Source: JABDOU01 sp041567895
GTDB lineage: Bacteria; Actinomycetota; Acidimicrobiia; Spongiisociales; SHLN01
Direction: 5' to 3'
Length of the DNA stretch: 64,000 nucleotides
NCBI GenBank assembly: GCA_041567895.1
Contig: JBFGAX010000008.1
Location: forward strand, 1-64,000
Every line of letters starts with the position of its first letter. Position 1 is the first letter of the stretch. The translations under genes were made by a program, and so were the position numbers. Positions 19,362-28,639 of this stretch are shown one piece after another. The notes below the pieces were generated by a model. That model saw only the letters and a program-made list of their open reading frames with translations, made no database searches and had not been told where the DNA came from.

Positions 19362-21407
19362 ATGGCCACCGATCCGCTCCTGCAGCCGTTTCAGCTCAAG
19401 CACCTGACGCTCAAGAACCGGATCATGTCGACCGCACACGAACCGGCCTATGCAGAAGACGCACTCCCCAAGCTGAGGTATCAGCTGTACCACGAGGAAA
19501 AAGCCAGGGGCGGCCTGGCGCTGACCATGTTCGGGGGCTCGACCAACGTGGACCGGGACTCCCCCGCCGCCTTCGGTCAGCTGTTCGCAGGCAGCGATGA
19601 GATCATCCCCTACTTTCAGCAATTGGCCGACCGGGTGCACCGCCATGGCGCCTACACGATGGTACAGCTCACCCACATGGGCAGACGGACGATCTGGGAT
19701 GCCGAAAACTGGCTTCCGACCGTTGCGCCGTCGATGGTGCGCGAACCCGCTCACCGCAGCTTTCCGAAAACCCTGGAGCTTGCCGACATCAGAAGAATTG
19801 TCAAAGCCTTCGGTCAAGCTGCGAGGCGGGCGAAGGACGGCGGCCTGGACGGCGTCGAGATCATCGCCTACGGCCACCTCGTCGATCAGTTCTGGACGCC
19901 GCTCGTGAACCAGCGAACCGACGAATACGGCGGAAGCATCGACAACCGCATGCGCTTCAGCCGCGAGGTTCTCGAAGAGGTCCGCAACCAGGTCGGTGAC
20001 GATTTCATCGTCGGCATCCGCATGTCGGGCACCGAAGACCGCGAGGGCGGGTTGACGCAAGAGGACTGTACCTACATCGCCACCACCCTGGCCGCATCCG
20101 GGGCGATCGATTTCGTCAACATCATCAAAGGGTTCATCGCAAGCGACGAGGCCATCAGCCACGTCATCCCGGGCTTCGGGACGCCTCTGGGACCCCACAT
20201 TCCGCTGGCCGCTGCGATCAAAGAAGCCGTGAACCTGCCGGTGTTCCACGCAGCTCGCATCAACGATCTGGCAACTGCCCGGCATGCCATCGCTGAGGGT
20301 TTGCTGGACATGGTCGGCATGACCCGAGCCCACATGGCCGACCCCTACATCGTCAAGAAACTCGAGCGAGGGCAAGAGGATCGCATCCGGCTTTGTGTCG
20401 GGGCGTCCTATTGCTTGAATCGGCTCTATACCGGCGCAGACGCTCTCTGTATCCAGAACCCCGCCACCGGCCGGGAAGAGACCATGCCACACGTCATCGA
20501 GCGAAGCAAAGGTCCGACAAAGAAGGTGGTCATCGTCGGAGCCGGCGTCGCCGGGCTCGAGGCGGCCCGCGTCAGCGCCCACAGAGGCCACGATGTCGTC
20601 TTGTTCGAGGCAATGCACGAGGCGGGGGGTCAGGTTCAGCTTCTGGCGAGGGCGAACGAGCGCCGACAGGAGATGATCGGGATCGTCGACTGGCTTGTTT
20701 CCGAAGTCGGTCACCTCGACGTGGACCTTCGGCTCAACAGCTATGCCGATGCGGCCACCATCATGGCCGAGAAACCCGACATCGTGGTCATAGCCACCGG
20801 CGGATTCCCCAACACCTCGTTTCTCGACAAAGGCGAAGAGCTCGTGACGACGATTTGGGACGTCATCGCCGGCAACAGTACGCCGATGGGGTCGGTGCTC
20901 CTGTTCGACGACCACGGAAGTGAGCATGCGCTCTCGTGTGCAGAGCGCCTTGCTTCGAATCCCGACGTCCAGCTCGAGCTGGTGACCCCCGATCGACTGG
21001 TAGGCCACGAGGTCATCGGCACCGCGTATCCGGCGTACCTCAAAACGTTCTACGACAACAACGTGACCATGACCCCCAACCTGCGACTCGTCAGCGTCAC
21101 CCAACATCCCGACGGACTGGCGGCAACCCTGCACAACGAGTACACCGACGCCATCACCGAGCGGATCGTTGATGCGGTCGTCGTCGAGCACGGGACACTG
21201 CCTCTGGACGACGTCTATTTCGATGTCAAAGCTGGCTCTACGAACCTCGGCGAGATCGACATCGATGCCTTGATCGACGGACGGCCCCAGGATCTGGTTG
21301 CGAACCCCGACGGGACCTATCAGCTGTTTCGCATCGGCGACGCGGTTTCCGGTCGCAATATTCACGCAGCGATGTATGACGCGTTGCGGTTGGCTAAGGA
21401 GTTTTAG
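19362..21407 (+). CDS. Flavoprotein N-demethylase of the DgcA/trimethylamine dehydrogenase family
   Basis: A 681-residue two-domain enzyme. Residues 1-335 are an old-yellow-enzyme barrel binding FMN (MVQLTHMGRR, DGVEIIAYGHLVDQFWTPLVNQRTDEYGGS, RDxR-like VGMTRAHMADP). Residues 385-681 are an FAD/NAD(P)-binding domain starting KKVVIVGAGVAGLEAARV. Between them is an iron-sulfur segment with Cys345, Cys351 and Cys363, where the canonical second Cys is Ala348. Dimethylglycine, N-methylproline or similar N-methyl amino acids are plausible substrates given betaine genes elsewhere in the window. It converges on the MFS gene with a 14-base overlap. Confidence 0.82.
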   Translation: MATDPLLQPFQLKHLTLKNRIMSTAHEPAYAEDALPKLRYQLYHEEKARGGLALTMFGGSTNVDRDSPAAFGQLFAGSDEIIPYFQQLADRVHRHGAYTMVQLTHMGRRTIWDAENWLPTVAPSMVREPAHRSFPKTLELADIRRIVKAFGQAARRAKDGGLDGVEIIAYGHLVDQFWTPLVNQRTDEYGGSIDNRMRFSREVLEEVRNQVGDDFIVGIRMSGTEDREGGLTQEDCTYIATTLAASGAIDFVNIIKGFIASDEAISHVIPGFGTPLGPHIPLAAAIKEAVNLPVFHAARINDLATARHAIAEGLLDMVGMTRAHMADPYIVKKLERGQEDRIRLCVGASYCLNRLYTGADALCIQNPATGREETMPHVIERSKGPTKKVVIVGAGVAGLEAARVSAHRGHDVVLFEAMHEAGGQVQLLARANERRQEMIGIVDWLVSEVGHLDVDLRLNSYADAATIMAEKPDIVVIATGGFPNTSFLDKGEELVTTIWDVIAGNSTPMGSVLLFDDHGSEHALSCAERLASNPDVQLELVTPDRLVGHEVIGTAYPAYLKTFYDNNVTMTPNLRLVSVTQHPDGLAATLHNEYTDAITERIVDAVVVEHGTLPLDDVYFDVKAGSTNLGEIDIDALIDGRPQDLVANPDGTYQLFRIGDAVSGRNIHAAMYDALRLAKEF

Positions 21408-22746
21408 ACCGATCCGAAGCGTCAGCAGATCGATCAGGTTTGCCGTTGCGCGGCAGAAGCCGCCGTTCGATGGATCCGTCCTCGCGACGCATGCGACCCA
21501 GGGCGGCAAGAACGACTCCGCTCCGGATGGGGATCGCCCGCCACGGCTGTTGTGATGATTGGGCGATGGGTTCTTTCGCAATGATTCGAGCGACGATGAA
21601 GAACCCCATGATGGAGTGGATCAACGCCAGAATCCAGAAATAGCCGACGTTGCCCAGTAGACCCATGGCTCCCACCGTCAGCAAAGGTCCGGCGATGGCT
21701 CCCACCCCATTCCAGAAGACGACCTGCATGCTCGCCGCAATGGCCTGGCCGACGGGCATGTAGTCGTTGATGTGACTGAGCACCAGGGAATACATCGGGA
21801 ACGAGAAGCCTCCGAACAAGAAGATCAAGGCGAGGATCTGCCAGCTCGCAGGGTCAACCCTCGTACCGAGAACAGCAATGCCGGCCGCGATCATCGTGAC
21901 GAGAAACATGGCCCTGCGTCGCAACATGCGATCTGACATGATCCCGATCGGAAATTGGAACACGATGGCCCCGATGCTCATCGCTGCAACGAAGATGCCG
22001 ACCCGTCCCGGCGACATTCCAGCCCGGGTGGCGTACACCGCAGCCATTCCAAATACCGCTCCGCTGGCTACGCCGGTTCCAAACGAAACCGCGATGCCGA
22101 GGGGCACTCGCTTCCACATCTCCGCGGTTGACAATGGCTTTGGCAGATCGATGAGGCTTGGTGCCGTGCCGATCGAGAGCGAGACCGGCACGACGGCGAG
22201 CGAGACGAGAGCAGAGGCGATGACGAACAGCTCGAACGATGACGGATCCGCCACGTTCAGGAACAGCTGTCCGAGGGCGGCGCCGCCCATGAGAACCACC
22301 ATGTACCAGCTCATCATCTTGCCGCGGTTTTCATTGCTGGCCGCCGCATTGAGCCAGCTCTCTGCGACAACATACAGACCGGCCTGGCAAAACCCGAAGA
22401 GGATTCGCATGCCACCCCAGACGAATTCGTTCACGAAAACCGCATGAACAAGAGCAGCAGTCGACGCCATCGATGCGAGCGCGGCGAATACTCGAACATG
22501 ACCAACCCGGCGAACGACGACCGCAACCCGGGATCCGGCCAGAAATCCGACGTAATAGCCCGCCATGATGATTCCGATAGCCGAGCCGGAGAACCCCTCT
22601 CCTTCGGCCCGGATACCCAGCGTTGAGGCAAGCAGCCCGTTGCCGAGCATCATCAGCAGGAGGGCTGCGAACAGTCCCCAGGCATGGCGCACGGCGGCGC
22701 TCGTCGAAGGCGGATCCCCGTTTGAGGTTGAGATAGTGGCGGCCAT
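21394..22746 (-). CDS. MFS transporter, YcaD-like
   Basis: A 450-residue major facilitator with about twelve helices. The first half shows MLGNGLLASTLGIRAEGEGFSG and the loop GYYVGFLAGSRVAVVVRRVGHVRVFA; the second half has FPIGIMSDRMLRRRAMF, a typical MFS loop 8-9 motif. A long basic C-terminal tail (about 410-450) is cytoplasmic. ATG at 22746 follows AGGAGGG; the 30-codon upstream extension overlaps the thioesterase gene region and was rejected. It is the last gene of the operon DUF1185-amidohydrolase-thioesterase-MFS, so it may import the substrate of these enzymes. Confidence 0.88.
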   Translation of the reverse strand: MAATISTSNGDPPSTSAAVRHAWGLFAALLLMMLGNGLLASTLGIRAEGEGFSGSAIGIIMAGYYVGFLAGSRVAVVVRRVGHVRVFAALASMASTAALVHAVFVNEFVWGGMRILFGFCQAGLYVVAESWLNAAASNENRGKMMSWYMVVLMGGAALGQLFLNVADPSSFELFVIASALVSLAVVPVSLSIGTAPSLIDLPKPLSTAEMWKRVPLGIAVSFGTGVASGAVFGMAAVYATRAGMSPGRVGIFVAAMSIGAIVFQFPIGIMSDRMLRRRAMFLVTMIAAGIAVLGTRVDPASWQILALIFLFGGFSFPMYSLVLSHINDYMPVGQAIAASMQVVFWNGVGAIAGPLLTVGAMGLLGNVGYFWILALIHSIMGFFIVARIIAKEPIAQSSQQPWRAIPIRSGVVLAALGRMRREDGSIERRLLPRNGKPDRSADASDRSKTP

Positions 22747-22768
22747 GCGCCCTCCTGGGAAGAGGGGT

Positions 22769-23224
22769 TTAATGCTCGATCGAACGCCCGACACCATCGG
22801 GTTTGGGTAGCGTACCGTGGGCTTCGGCCAGCTCACTGAACCTTTTCATGATCCACGGCGCCATCTGCCTGACCTTCACCTCTTCCGTGTCGACATGCAA
22901 GAGGAGCGTCTCCTGGGTAGCCGCAATTCGACCGTCCTCACGTCTCATCGAATGGAACGCATGCAAGCTCTTCGGACGGACCCCAAGCACCATCGTGTCG
23001 AAGGTCAAGGTCTCGCCGAGCTTCACTTCGTGCAGATACTGGATATGCGTTTCGACGGTGTAAAAGCTGCCGCGTTCGTCCCGTCGGTACGACTCGTCGA
23101 ACCCGGCGTGTTCGAGCAAGGCATCGCTCGCTTCTCCGAAGGCCACGCCGTAGTAGCCCTCGGTCAGATGGTTGTTGTAGTCGATCCAGTGCTCGGGAAC
23201 GGTGACTTGATAAATCCGTAACAT
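22769..23224 (-). CDS. Acyl-CoA thioesterase (hotdog fold), betainyl-CoA thioesterase-like
   Basis: A 151-residue single-domain hotdog thioesterase. The region VPEHWIDYNNHLTEGYYGVAFGEASDALLEHAG contains the Asp/Asn active-site motif of 4-hydroxybenzoyl-CoA-type thioesterases, and GSFYTVETHIQYLHEVKLGE follows. It is clearly a paralogue of the C-terminal domain of the carnitine dehydrogenase fusion at 48408-49826 (shared WxDYNxHxTE, SFYTVETHI and LLHVDT). Its substrate may be betainyl-CoA or another small CoA ester. It lies 22 bases upstream of the MFS gene and 42 bases after the amidohydrolase. Confidence 0.85.
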   Translation of the reverse strand: MLRIYQVTVPEHWIDYNNHLTEGYYGVAFGEASDALLEHAGFDESYRRDERGSFYTVETHIQYLHEVKLGETLTFDTMVLGVRPKSLHAFHSMRREDGRIAATQETLLLHVDTEEVKVRQMAPWIMKRFSELAEAHGTLPKPDGVGRSIEH

Positions 23225-23266
23225 TGCAGGATCGACCCTACCGGCTCGAACGCAGTTCCGGGTTGT

Positions 23267-24427
23267 TCAGGTGAAGGCGATGGGGCGCACCGCTGGCGGA
23301 GTGTTGCGGCTCTTCACAAGGCGGATTTGCCCATCGATGACCGTGCCTGCGACCGCCAGGGTGTCACCGATCGCAAGCGCCGTGAATGCGTCGTCAGCCT
23401 GCGATCCGAGCGGGGCATCGACGATGCTGAAATCGGCTGCACGACCAACCTCCAGGACCCCCACGTCGAGTTCATGAAGCCGGGCCACGTTGCCGGTTGC
23501 CAGCGCGACTGCCACGCCGGGATCGATTCCCCCGAGTGAGGCCGCCCACGACATGACTCTCAACATGCCAAGTGGTTGGACGCCGGAGCCGGCCGGGCTA
23601 TCGGTACCGATCACAACCCGGTGGAGTTCGTCCCGTTCTGCGGCGAGCTGCACCACATCGGCGGCAGCTCTCACATTGCCGTTGTGAACGATCTCGATGT
23701 GTGCGGTGGTCTCATCGAGGATGGTCACTACATCGGCAAGCGGTAAAGCTGTCGGTCCCCCATTGGTGTGCCCGGCGACATCCGGCTGAACCTCGACCAC
23801 GAAGTCGGCGCCGATCACGCCACTGCCCGGGATCGAGGCGCCGCCGGTGTGCACCATGACTTTCATCCCGCGCGCCTGGGCCCAGCGGGTCATCCTGGCT
23901 GCGACCGCTGGATCCTTCACTCCCGAGATACCGATCTCGGCCACCAATCGGATGCCCGCCGCCGCCATTTCCTCGAAGTCGGCCTCGGTCAACCCCGGTT
24001 CGAGCATCACGGCACCAGCATGCACTTTGACGCCGGCCGGCCGCAGATTGTTGAAGGACTTGTGGGCGAGGACGGCCAGAGCCTTGACCCCGGCCGGATC
24101 CGTTGGACGCCCCGGTGTATGCGGCTCGCCCGCAGACATCATGGTGGTCACGCCACCGTGCAGACATGATTCGATGAAGTCCGATTGCCGCTGACGAGGC
24201 GTGTAGTCGCCGATGACGGGATGAACATGGTTGTCACAGAGCCCCGGAATGACCGTCGCCCCCGCCGCGTCGACCTCACGGTCAATGCCCGAAGTGTCTA
24301 CGTCAGCCGATGATCCGATGGACGCAACCAGCCCATCGCGCACCACGAGCGTGTCTCCATCGGCAACGGGAGATCCCAGGTCGCCAGTCACGATCGTTCC
24401 GATGTTGCGGACTACGAGATCACTCAC
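23267..24427 (-). CDS. Amidohydrolase, enamidase-like
   Basis: A 386-residue metal-dependent amidohydrolase. The beta-sandwich N-terminus leads into the barrel with the metal site DNHVHP (His67, His69), later MVHTGG, HIEIVHNG and the C-terminal metal Asp in IGTDSPAGSG. The overall sequence recalls enamidase of anaerobic nicotinate degradation, which opens a tetrahydropyridone ring. It overlaps the DUF1185 gene by four bases and faces a molybdenum hydroxylase operon, which fits oxidation and ring opening of an N-heterocycle. Other cyclic amide substrates are possible. Confidence 0.8.
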   Translation of the reverse strand: MSDLVVRNIGTIVTGDLGSPVADGDTLVVRDGLVASIGSSADVDTSGIDREVDAAGATVIPGLCDNHVHPVIGDYTPRQRQSDFIESCLHGGVTTMMSAGEPHTPGRPTDPAGVKALAVLAHKSFNNLRPAGVKVHAGAVMLEPGLTEADFEEMAAAGIRLVAEIGISGVKDPAVAARMTRWAQARGMKVMVHTGGASIPGSGVIGADFVVEVQPDVAGHTNGGPTALPLADVVTILDETTAHIEIVHNGNVRAAADVVQLAAERDELHRVVIGTDSPAGSGVQPLGMLRVMSWAASLGGIDPGVAVALATGNVARLHELDVGVLEVGRAADFSIVDAPLGSQADDAFTALAIGDTLAVAGTVIDGQIRLVKSRNTPPAVRPIAFT

Positions 24428-24996
24428 CGGAGTCCGTCCTCCCCCACCGCCTCATCGATCGTCAGCCCACCGATGCGGGGCAGCGGCCTTCCTCCGTCTG
24501 TGACCGCCACCGCGATGACCAGCTCGTCATCGGCCGGGGCATCGACGACCCTCAGCTCGACCGCATCGAAGTGGCTACGGACAAAGGCGGCGTCCTTGTA
24601 GTGGACCGGAATGTCGAGAGCGGTTCCAGGACCGCCGCGCTTTTTGGAAGACGGAATGATTGACGTACCTCCGCCACATGCTTCGCGAAGCGGGGCTCCG
24701 AATTTCGGGTGGAGCATCGCCGCGACGTGTTCCAGCTCGCCGGCCATGCCGGTGATGCCTCCCTTGCCATAGGAATGGACCGGCCGGCCATCGAGCCTGG
24801 CCACCGCCGACGTCGACAGTGTCGATGACAGTTCAACACTCGCCTCGCTGAGGTCTGAAAGGTCAGCGATGTACTTGCCGGCGTGTGGATTGCCGATCAC
24901 GGCCGCAACGATCACTCGACGAACCGGCGGGACGATGGCCCGGCCTGCCTCGATGCGTATCTCGTCGACCAGCGTGCAGAGCTTGCGAATATCCAT
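24424..24996 (-). CDS. DUF1185 (amino acid synthesis) family protein
   Basis: A 190-residue protein starting MDIRKLCTLVDEIRIEAGR and containing RRVIVAAVIGNPHAGKY, VHSYGKGGITG and FGAPLREACGGGTSIIPSSKKRGGPGTALDIPVHYKDAAFVRSHFDA (split here for description), all hallmarks of the DUF1185 family. Members are found beside amidohydrolases and dehydrogenases in catabolic operons, but no reaction is firmly known to me. ATG 24996 has GGAG at proper spacing; the frame extends 20 codons further without support. First gene of the four-gene minus-strand operon. Confidence 0.8.
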   Translation of the reverse strand: MDIRKLCTLVDEIRIEAGRAIVPPVRRVIVAAVIGNPHAGKYIADLSDLSEASVELSSTLSTSAVARLDGRPVHSYGKGGITGMAGELEHVAAMLHPKFGAPLREACGGGTSIIPSSKKRGGPGTALDIPVHYKDAAFVRSHFDAVELRVVDAPADDELVIAVAVTDGGRPLPRIGGLTIDEAVGEDGLR

Positions 24997-25046
24997 GTCG
25001 CTCCATCCCGGATGATCCTCGATCAGTAAGCGTAGAGTCCTCGGTG

Positions 25047-25889
25047 ATGGCCGCATACACTGCCGAATTCGTCTCCCCGAAGACGTTACGCGACGCCCTC
25101 GATATCCGGGCTGCCGGTGACCACACGATCCTTGCAGGAGGAACCGATTTCTATCCGGCTCGCGTCGGCAAACCGCTGACAGAACCGGTGCTCGACATCA
25201 CAGAGATCACCGAACTCCGCGGCATCAGCCGAACCGACCAGGGATTTCGCATCGGGGCCCTGACTACCTGGTCAGACATCGCGGCTGCCGACCTTCCATC
25301 GGGCTTCGGCGGCCTGAAGAAATCAGCAGCCCGGGTGGGTGGCATCCAGATCCAGAACGCCGGCACCATCGCCGGCAACCTGTGCAACGCGTCGCCCGCT
25401 GCCGATGGTGTGCCGCCGCTTCTCACCCTCGATGCCTCGGTGGAACTGACGTCGGCTTCTGCCACCAGGATCCTCCCGCTCAGCGACTTCCTTGTCGGAT
25501 ATCGAGAGACGGCGCTGCAATCCGACGAACTGGTCACGGCGATTCTGGTACCGGCCACCCTGGCTGATGCCAGCAGCGAATTTCTGAAACTTGGAGCACG
25601 GTCACATCTCGTCATCTCTGTCGTGATGGTGGCTGTCGCCGTTGTCCTGGGTGAGCTCGGCGAGGCGCAACACGTGAGAGTTGCCATCGGAGCATGCTCG
25701 CCCGTGGCCCGGCGACTCCATCAATTGGAGGCAGATCTCGTGGGTCGCCGTGGTGACCTCAGCGCGCTCGTGACGAGGGAGCACGTCGACATCCTTTCGC
25801 CAATAGACGACATCCGAGCCGGAGGTTCCTACCGGCTCGACGCCGCACTATCCATGGTGCAACGAGCCATCAGGAACTGCCTCCCATGA
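25047..25889 (+). CDS. Molybdenum hydroxylase FAD-binding subunit
   Basis: A 280-residue CoxM/XdhB-type subunit. FAD contacts are ILAGGTDFYPARVG (about residues 29-42) and NAGTIAGNLCNASPAADG (about 103-120), followed by the C-terminal CO dehydrogenase flavoprotein domain. It passes electrons from the iron-sulfur centres to the final acceptor. Its stop overlaps the start of the fused molybdopterin subunit by four bases (ATGA). It is divergent from the DUF1185/amidohydrolase operon across a 50-base gap. GTG at 25044 is an alternative start. Confidence 0.9.
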   Translation: MAAYTAEFVSPKTLRDALDIRAAGDHTILAGGTDFYPARVGKPLTEPVLDITEITELRGISRTDQGFRIGALTTWSDIAAADLPSGFGGLKKSAARVGGIQIQNAGTIAGNLCNASPAADGVPPLLTLDASVELTSASATRILPLSDFLVGYRETALQSDELVTAILVPATLADASSEFLKLGARSHLVISVVMVAVAVVLGELGEAQHVRVAIGACSPVARRLHQLEADLVGRRGDLSALVTREHVDILSPIDDIRAGGSYRLDAALSMVQRAIRNCLP

Positions 25890-28639
25890 AGCCGATCCGA
25901 TTCACGGTCAACGGCTCGGCGGTCGAGGTCGATGGCCCGCCACTCCGCCGCCTCACCGACGTGCTACGCCTCGATCTCGGCTTGACCGGCACCAAGGTCG
26001 GCTGCGATGCCGGCGACTGCGGGGCGTGTTCGGTATTGCTCGACGGTGCCGTCGTGTGTGCATGCCTTGTTCCGCTAGGTCGCTTGGCAGACAAGCACGT
26101 CATCACCGTCGAGGGTATCGGTGACGGCGAGCAGTTGAGCTCTCTGCAACGGTCGTTCATCCACCACGGCGCCGCCCAATGTGGCATCTGCACCCCGGGC
26201 ATGCTGATTGCAGCGAAGGCATTACTGGAAAAGGTCCAGAGTCCCGACCCCCATCAGGTGGAAGATGCGCTGGGTGGGGTGCTCTGTCGCTGCACCGGGT
26301 ATCGCAAGATCGTCGATGCCGTCGTGGCCGCCCCCACGTTCGACGCCGACGACCTGCCCCCTCCGCCCGGCAAAGCCATTGGTAATCGGGTCCCGCGAGT
26401 CGATGGGAGACTGAAAGTCTCGGGCGACGACATCTTTGGAGCAGACGAGGCGCCGCAGGATGCACTCGTTCTCAAAGTCGTTCGTTCGCCTTTCCATCGC
26501 GCTACGTTCACCTTCGGCGACATCGAAACGTACGTCGCAACCACGCCGGGGGTGGTTGCGGTTTTCACAGCATCCGATGTTCCGGGACGCAACCGGTTCG
26601 GCGTCATACCCGCGACCGCCGATCAACCCGTGTTTGCCAAAACAGAGGTTCGCCATCGCGGCGAGGCGGTTGCGATGGTCGCGGGCCACGCCGACGACAT
26701 GTCCGTATTGGACCTGGAGGAGTTCCCCGTTGTCTGGACCGAGCTCGAAGCGGTACATGACCCGGAAGCGGCGTTGGCTCCCGGCGCGCATCAGATCCAC
26801 GCAGCGCGCCCCGGCAATGTCCTCGTGGAGGGCTACGTTGCTCGGGGCGATCTCGAGGCCGGTTTCAAGACCGCAGGCGTCGTGGTCGAGTCCGAATACA
26901 CGACCACATTCGTCGAACACGCCTATATCGAGCCGGAAGCCGGCTTCGCCAGACGTGTCGGAGACCGGATCGAGATCCAGGCGACCACCCAGACGCCGCA
27001 CATGGACCGCACAGAGATCGCAGCCATCCTCGGGATCGAACCCGAGAAGGTCCGGATCATCCCGACTGCGGTCGGGGGCGGGTTCGGAAGCAAACTCGAT
27101 CTCTCTGTTCAACCGTTTCTGGCGGTCGCGGCCTGGCACCTCGACCTGCCCGTGCGAATCACCTACACACGACCCGAGTCCATGATGTCGACCACCAAGC
27201 GCCATCCTGCCCGACTCCGGGCCCGGGTTGGTGCCACCAGGTCCGGGGATTTGATCGCTATGGATTTTTCGGGCACCTTTGACACCGGGGCATACGCCTC
27301 GTGGGGCCCTACGGTCGCCAACCGCGCTCCCGTACACGCCGGCGGCCCGTACGTATATCGTGCGTACCGGGCACGAACCCGGGCCGTTCATACCAATGCG
27401 CCACCCGCGGGAGCGTTCCGCGGTTTCGGCGTTCCTCAATCTGCCGTTTGCCAGGAGAGCCTTTTCGACGAACTGGCGGACGCCGTTGGAATGGACCGTC
27501 TGGAATTTCGCATCCGCAACGCTCTGACTGCCGGCAAGCCCACGGTCACGGGCCAGGTGTTCGAATCCGGCGTCGGTTTTGGAGAGTGTCTGGAGGCATT
27601 GCGTCCGGGATGGACGCACGCCCGAGCCGAAGCTGCCGAATTCAATCAAACCAATTCCCTGCGGCGGCGAGGAGTTGGCGTGGCAGGGATGTGGTACGGG
27701 TGCGGCAACACAGCATTGCCCAATCCTTCGACGATGAAGGTTGGCCTGCATCGGAACGGAGGCATTGTCGTTTTCCAGGGCGCGGTTGACATCGGCCAGG
27801 GCGCCAACACGGCCATGCTGCAGATCTGTGCCGACACGCTCGGAATGGACATTTCAGCGCTGACATATGTCGGCGCTGACACCGCCACCACACCGGACGC
27901 CGGAAAAACATCTGCCTCCCGGCAGACGTTCGTCTCTGGCAATGCCTTGTTCGAGGCCAGCAGACTCTTGCGTCTCGAGATGCTCGAGATGACGCATGCC
28001 TCTGAGGATGCTCACTTCGAACTAACCAATGGCCCATCCGGCGGGTCTACCTTGATGGTTCACGACCGGGGCGAAACCCGGGAGTTCGACCTCTTGAACG
28101 TCCCGGCCGACCCGGCCGGGTTTGTCGCTCTCCGTGACGCCACCTACGACCCTCCCACGTCACCGCTGGACGAGAACGGCCAGGGCGATCCGTATGCGGT
28201 TTTTGGCTTTGGAGCCCAGATGGCAGAACTGGAGATCGACACCCGGCTCGGAACGGTGCAGCTGATCCGCATCACGGCCGCGCACGACGTCGGGCGGGCC
28301 GTAAACCCGACGCTCATCGAGGGACAGATCGAGGGGGGCATCGCCCAGGGCATCGGCATGGCCCTCATGGAGGAATACGTGCCTGGTCGAAACGAAAACC
28401 TGCACGACTATCTGATCCCCACGTTCGGCGACGTGCCGGAAGTGGTGAACATTCTGATCGAATCACACGACCCGATCGGACCTTATGGCGCAAAAGGAAT
28501 CGGCGAGCACACGCTCATCCCCACTGCGCCTGCGATCCTCAACGCCATTCGGGATGCGGCCGGGGCCCCGGTGCGCAACCTCCCGGCCACGCCTGCTCGG
28601 ATCCTCGAGGCGATTCGCCAGGGCGCAATCTCTAGCTGA
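25886..28639 (+). CDS. Molybdenum hydroxylase, fused 2Fe-2S and molybdopterin subunits
   Basis: A 917-residue fusion. Residues 1-150 bind two [2Fe-2S] clusters (Cys40, 45, 48, 58/60 and Cys99, 102, 134, 136). Residues 170-917 are the molybdopterin domain with AFRGFGVPQSAV, DIGQGANT and the catalytic Glu874 in GAKGIGEHTL. It hydroxylates carbon next to nitrogen or oxidises aldehydes. The loop lacks the CO dehydrogenase AYxCSFR motif, so it is not a CODH. With nicotinamidase and enamidase-like genes nearby, nicotinate or another azaheterocycle is the best guess. The stop region overlaps the convergent F420-type gene by 8 bases. Confidence 0.88.
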   Translation: MKPIRFTVNGSAVEVDGPPLRRLTDVLRLDLGLTGTKVGCDAGDCGACSVLLDGAVVCACLVPLGRLADKHVITVEGIGDGEQLSSLQRSFIHHGAAQCGICTPGMLIAAKALLEKVQSPDPHQVEDALGGVLCRCTGYRKIVDAVVAAPTFDADDLPPPPGKAIGNRVPRVDGRLKVSGDDIFGADEAPQDALVLKVVRSPFHRATFTFGDIETYVATTPGVVAVFTASDVPGRNRFGVIPATADQPVFAKTEVRHRGEAVAMVAGHADDMSVLDLEEFPVVWTELEAVHDPEAALAPGAHQIHAARPGNVLVEGYVARGDLEAGFKTAGVVVESEYTTTFVEHAYIEPEAGFARRVGDRIEIQATTQTPHMDRTEIAAILGIEPEKVRIIPTAVGGGFGSKLDLSVQPFLAVAAWHLDLPVRITYTRPESMMSTTKRHPARLRARVGATRSGDLIAMDFSGTFDTGAYASWGPTVANRAPVHAGGPYVYRAYRARTRAVHTNAPPAGAFRGFGVPQSAVCQESLFDELADAVGMDRLEFRIRNALTAGKPTVTGQVFESGVGFGECLEALRPGWTHARAEAAEFNQTNSLRRRGVGVAGMWYGCGNTALPNPSTMKVGLHRNGGIVVFQGAVDIGQGANTAMLQICADTLGMDISALTYVGADTATTPDAGKTSASRQTFVSGNALFEASRLLRLEMLEMTHASEDAHFELTNGPSGGSTLMVHDRGETREFDLLNVPADPAGFVALRDATYDPPTSPLDENGQGDPYAVFGFGAQMAELEIDTRLGTVQLIRITAAHDVGRAVNPTLIEGQIEGGIAQGIGMALMEEYVPGRNENLHDYLIPTFGDVPEVVNILIESHDPIGPYGAKGIGEHTLIPTAPAILNAIRDAAGAPVRNLPATPARILEAIRQGAISS

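Noticed and set aside
19047..21581. 844-codon minus-strand open frame opposite the DgcA-like gene
   Set aside because: It lies wholly antisense to a well-recognised flavoprotein and its translation looks like a reverse-complement shadow without domains.
26222..27751. 509-codon minus-strand open frame opposite the molybdenum hydroxylase
   Set aside because: Antisense to a gene with all cofactor motifs; no recognisable protein.
25886..28639. Second CO dehydrogenase
   Set aside because: The active-site loop reads AFRGFGVPQ and lacks the Cys of form I and the AYRGAGR of form II-type proteins; it is a general molybdenum hydroxylase.
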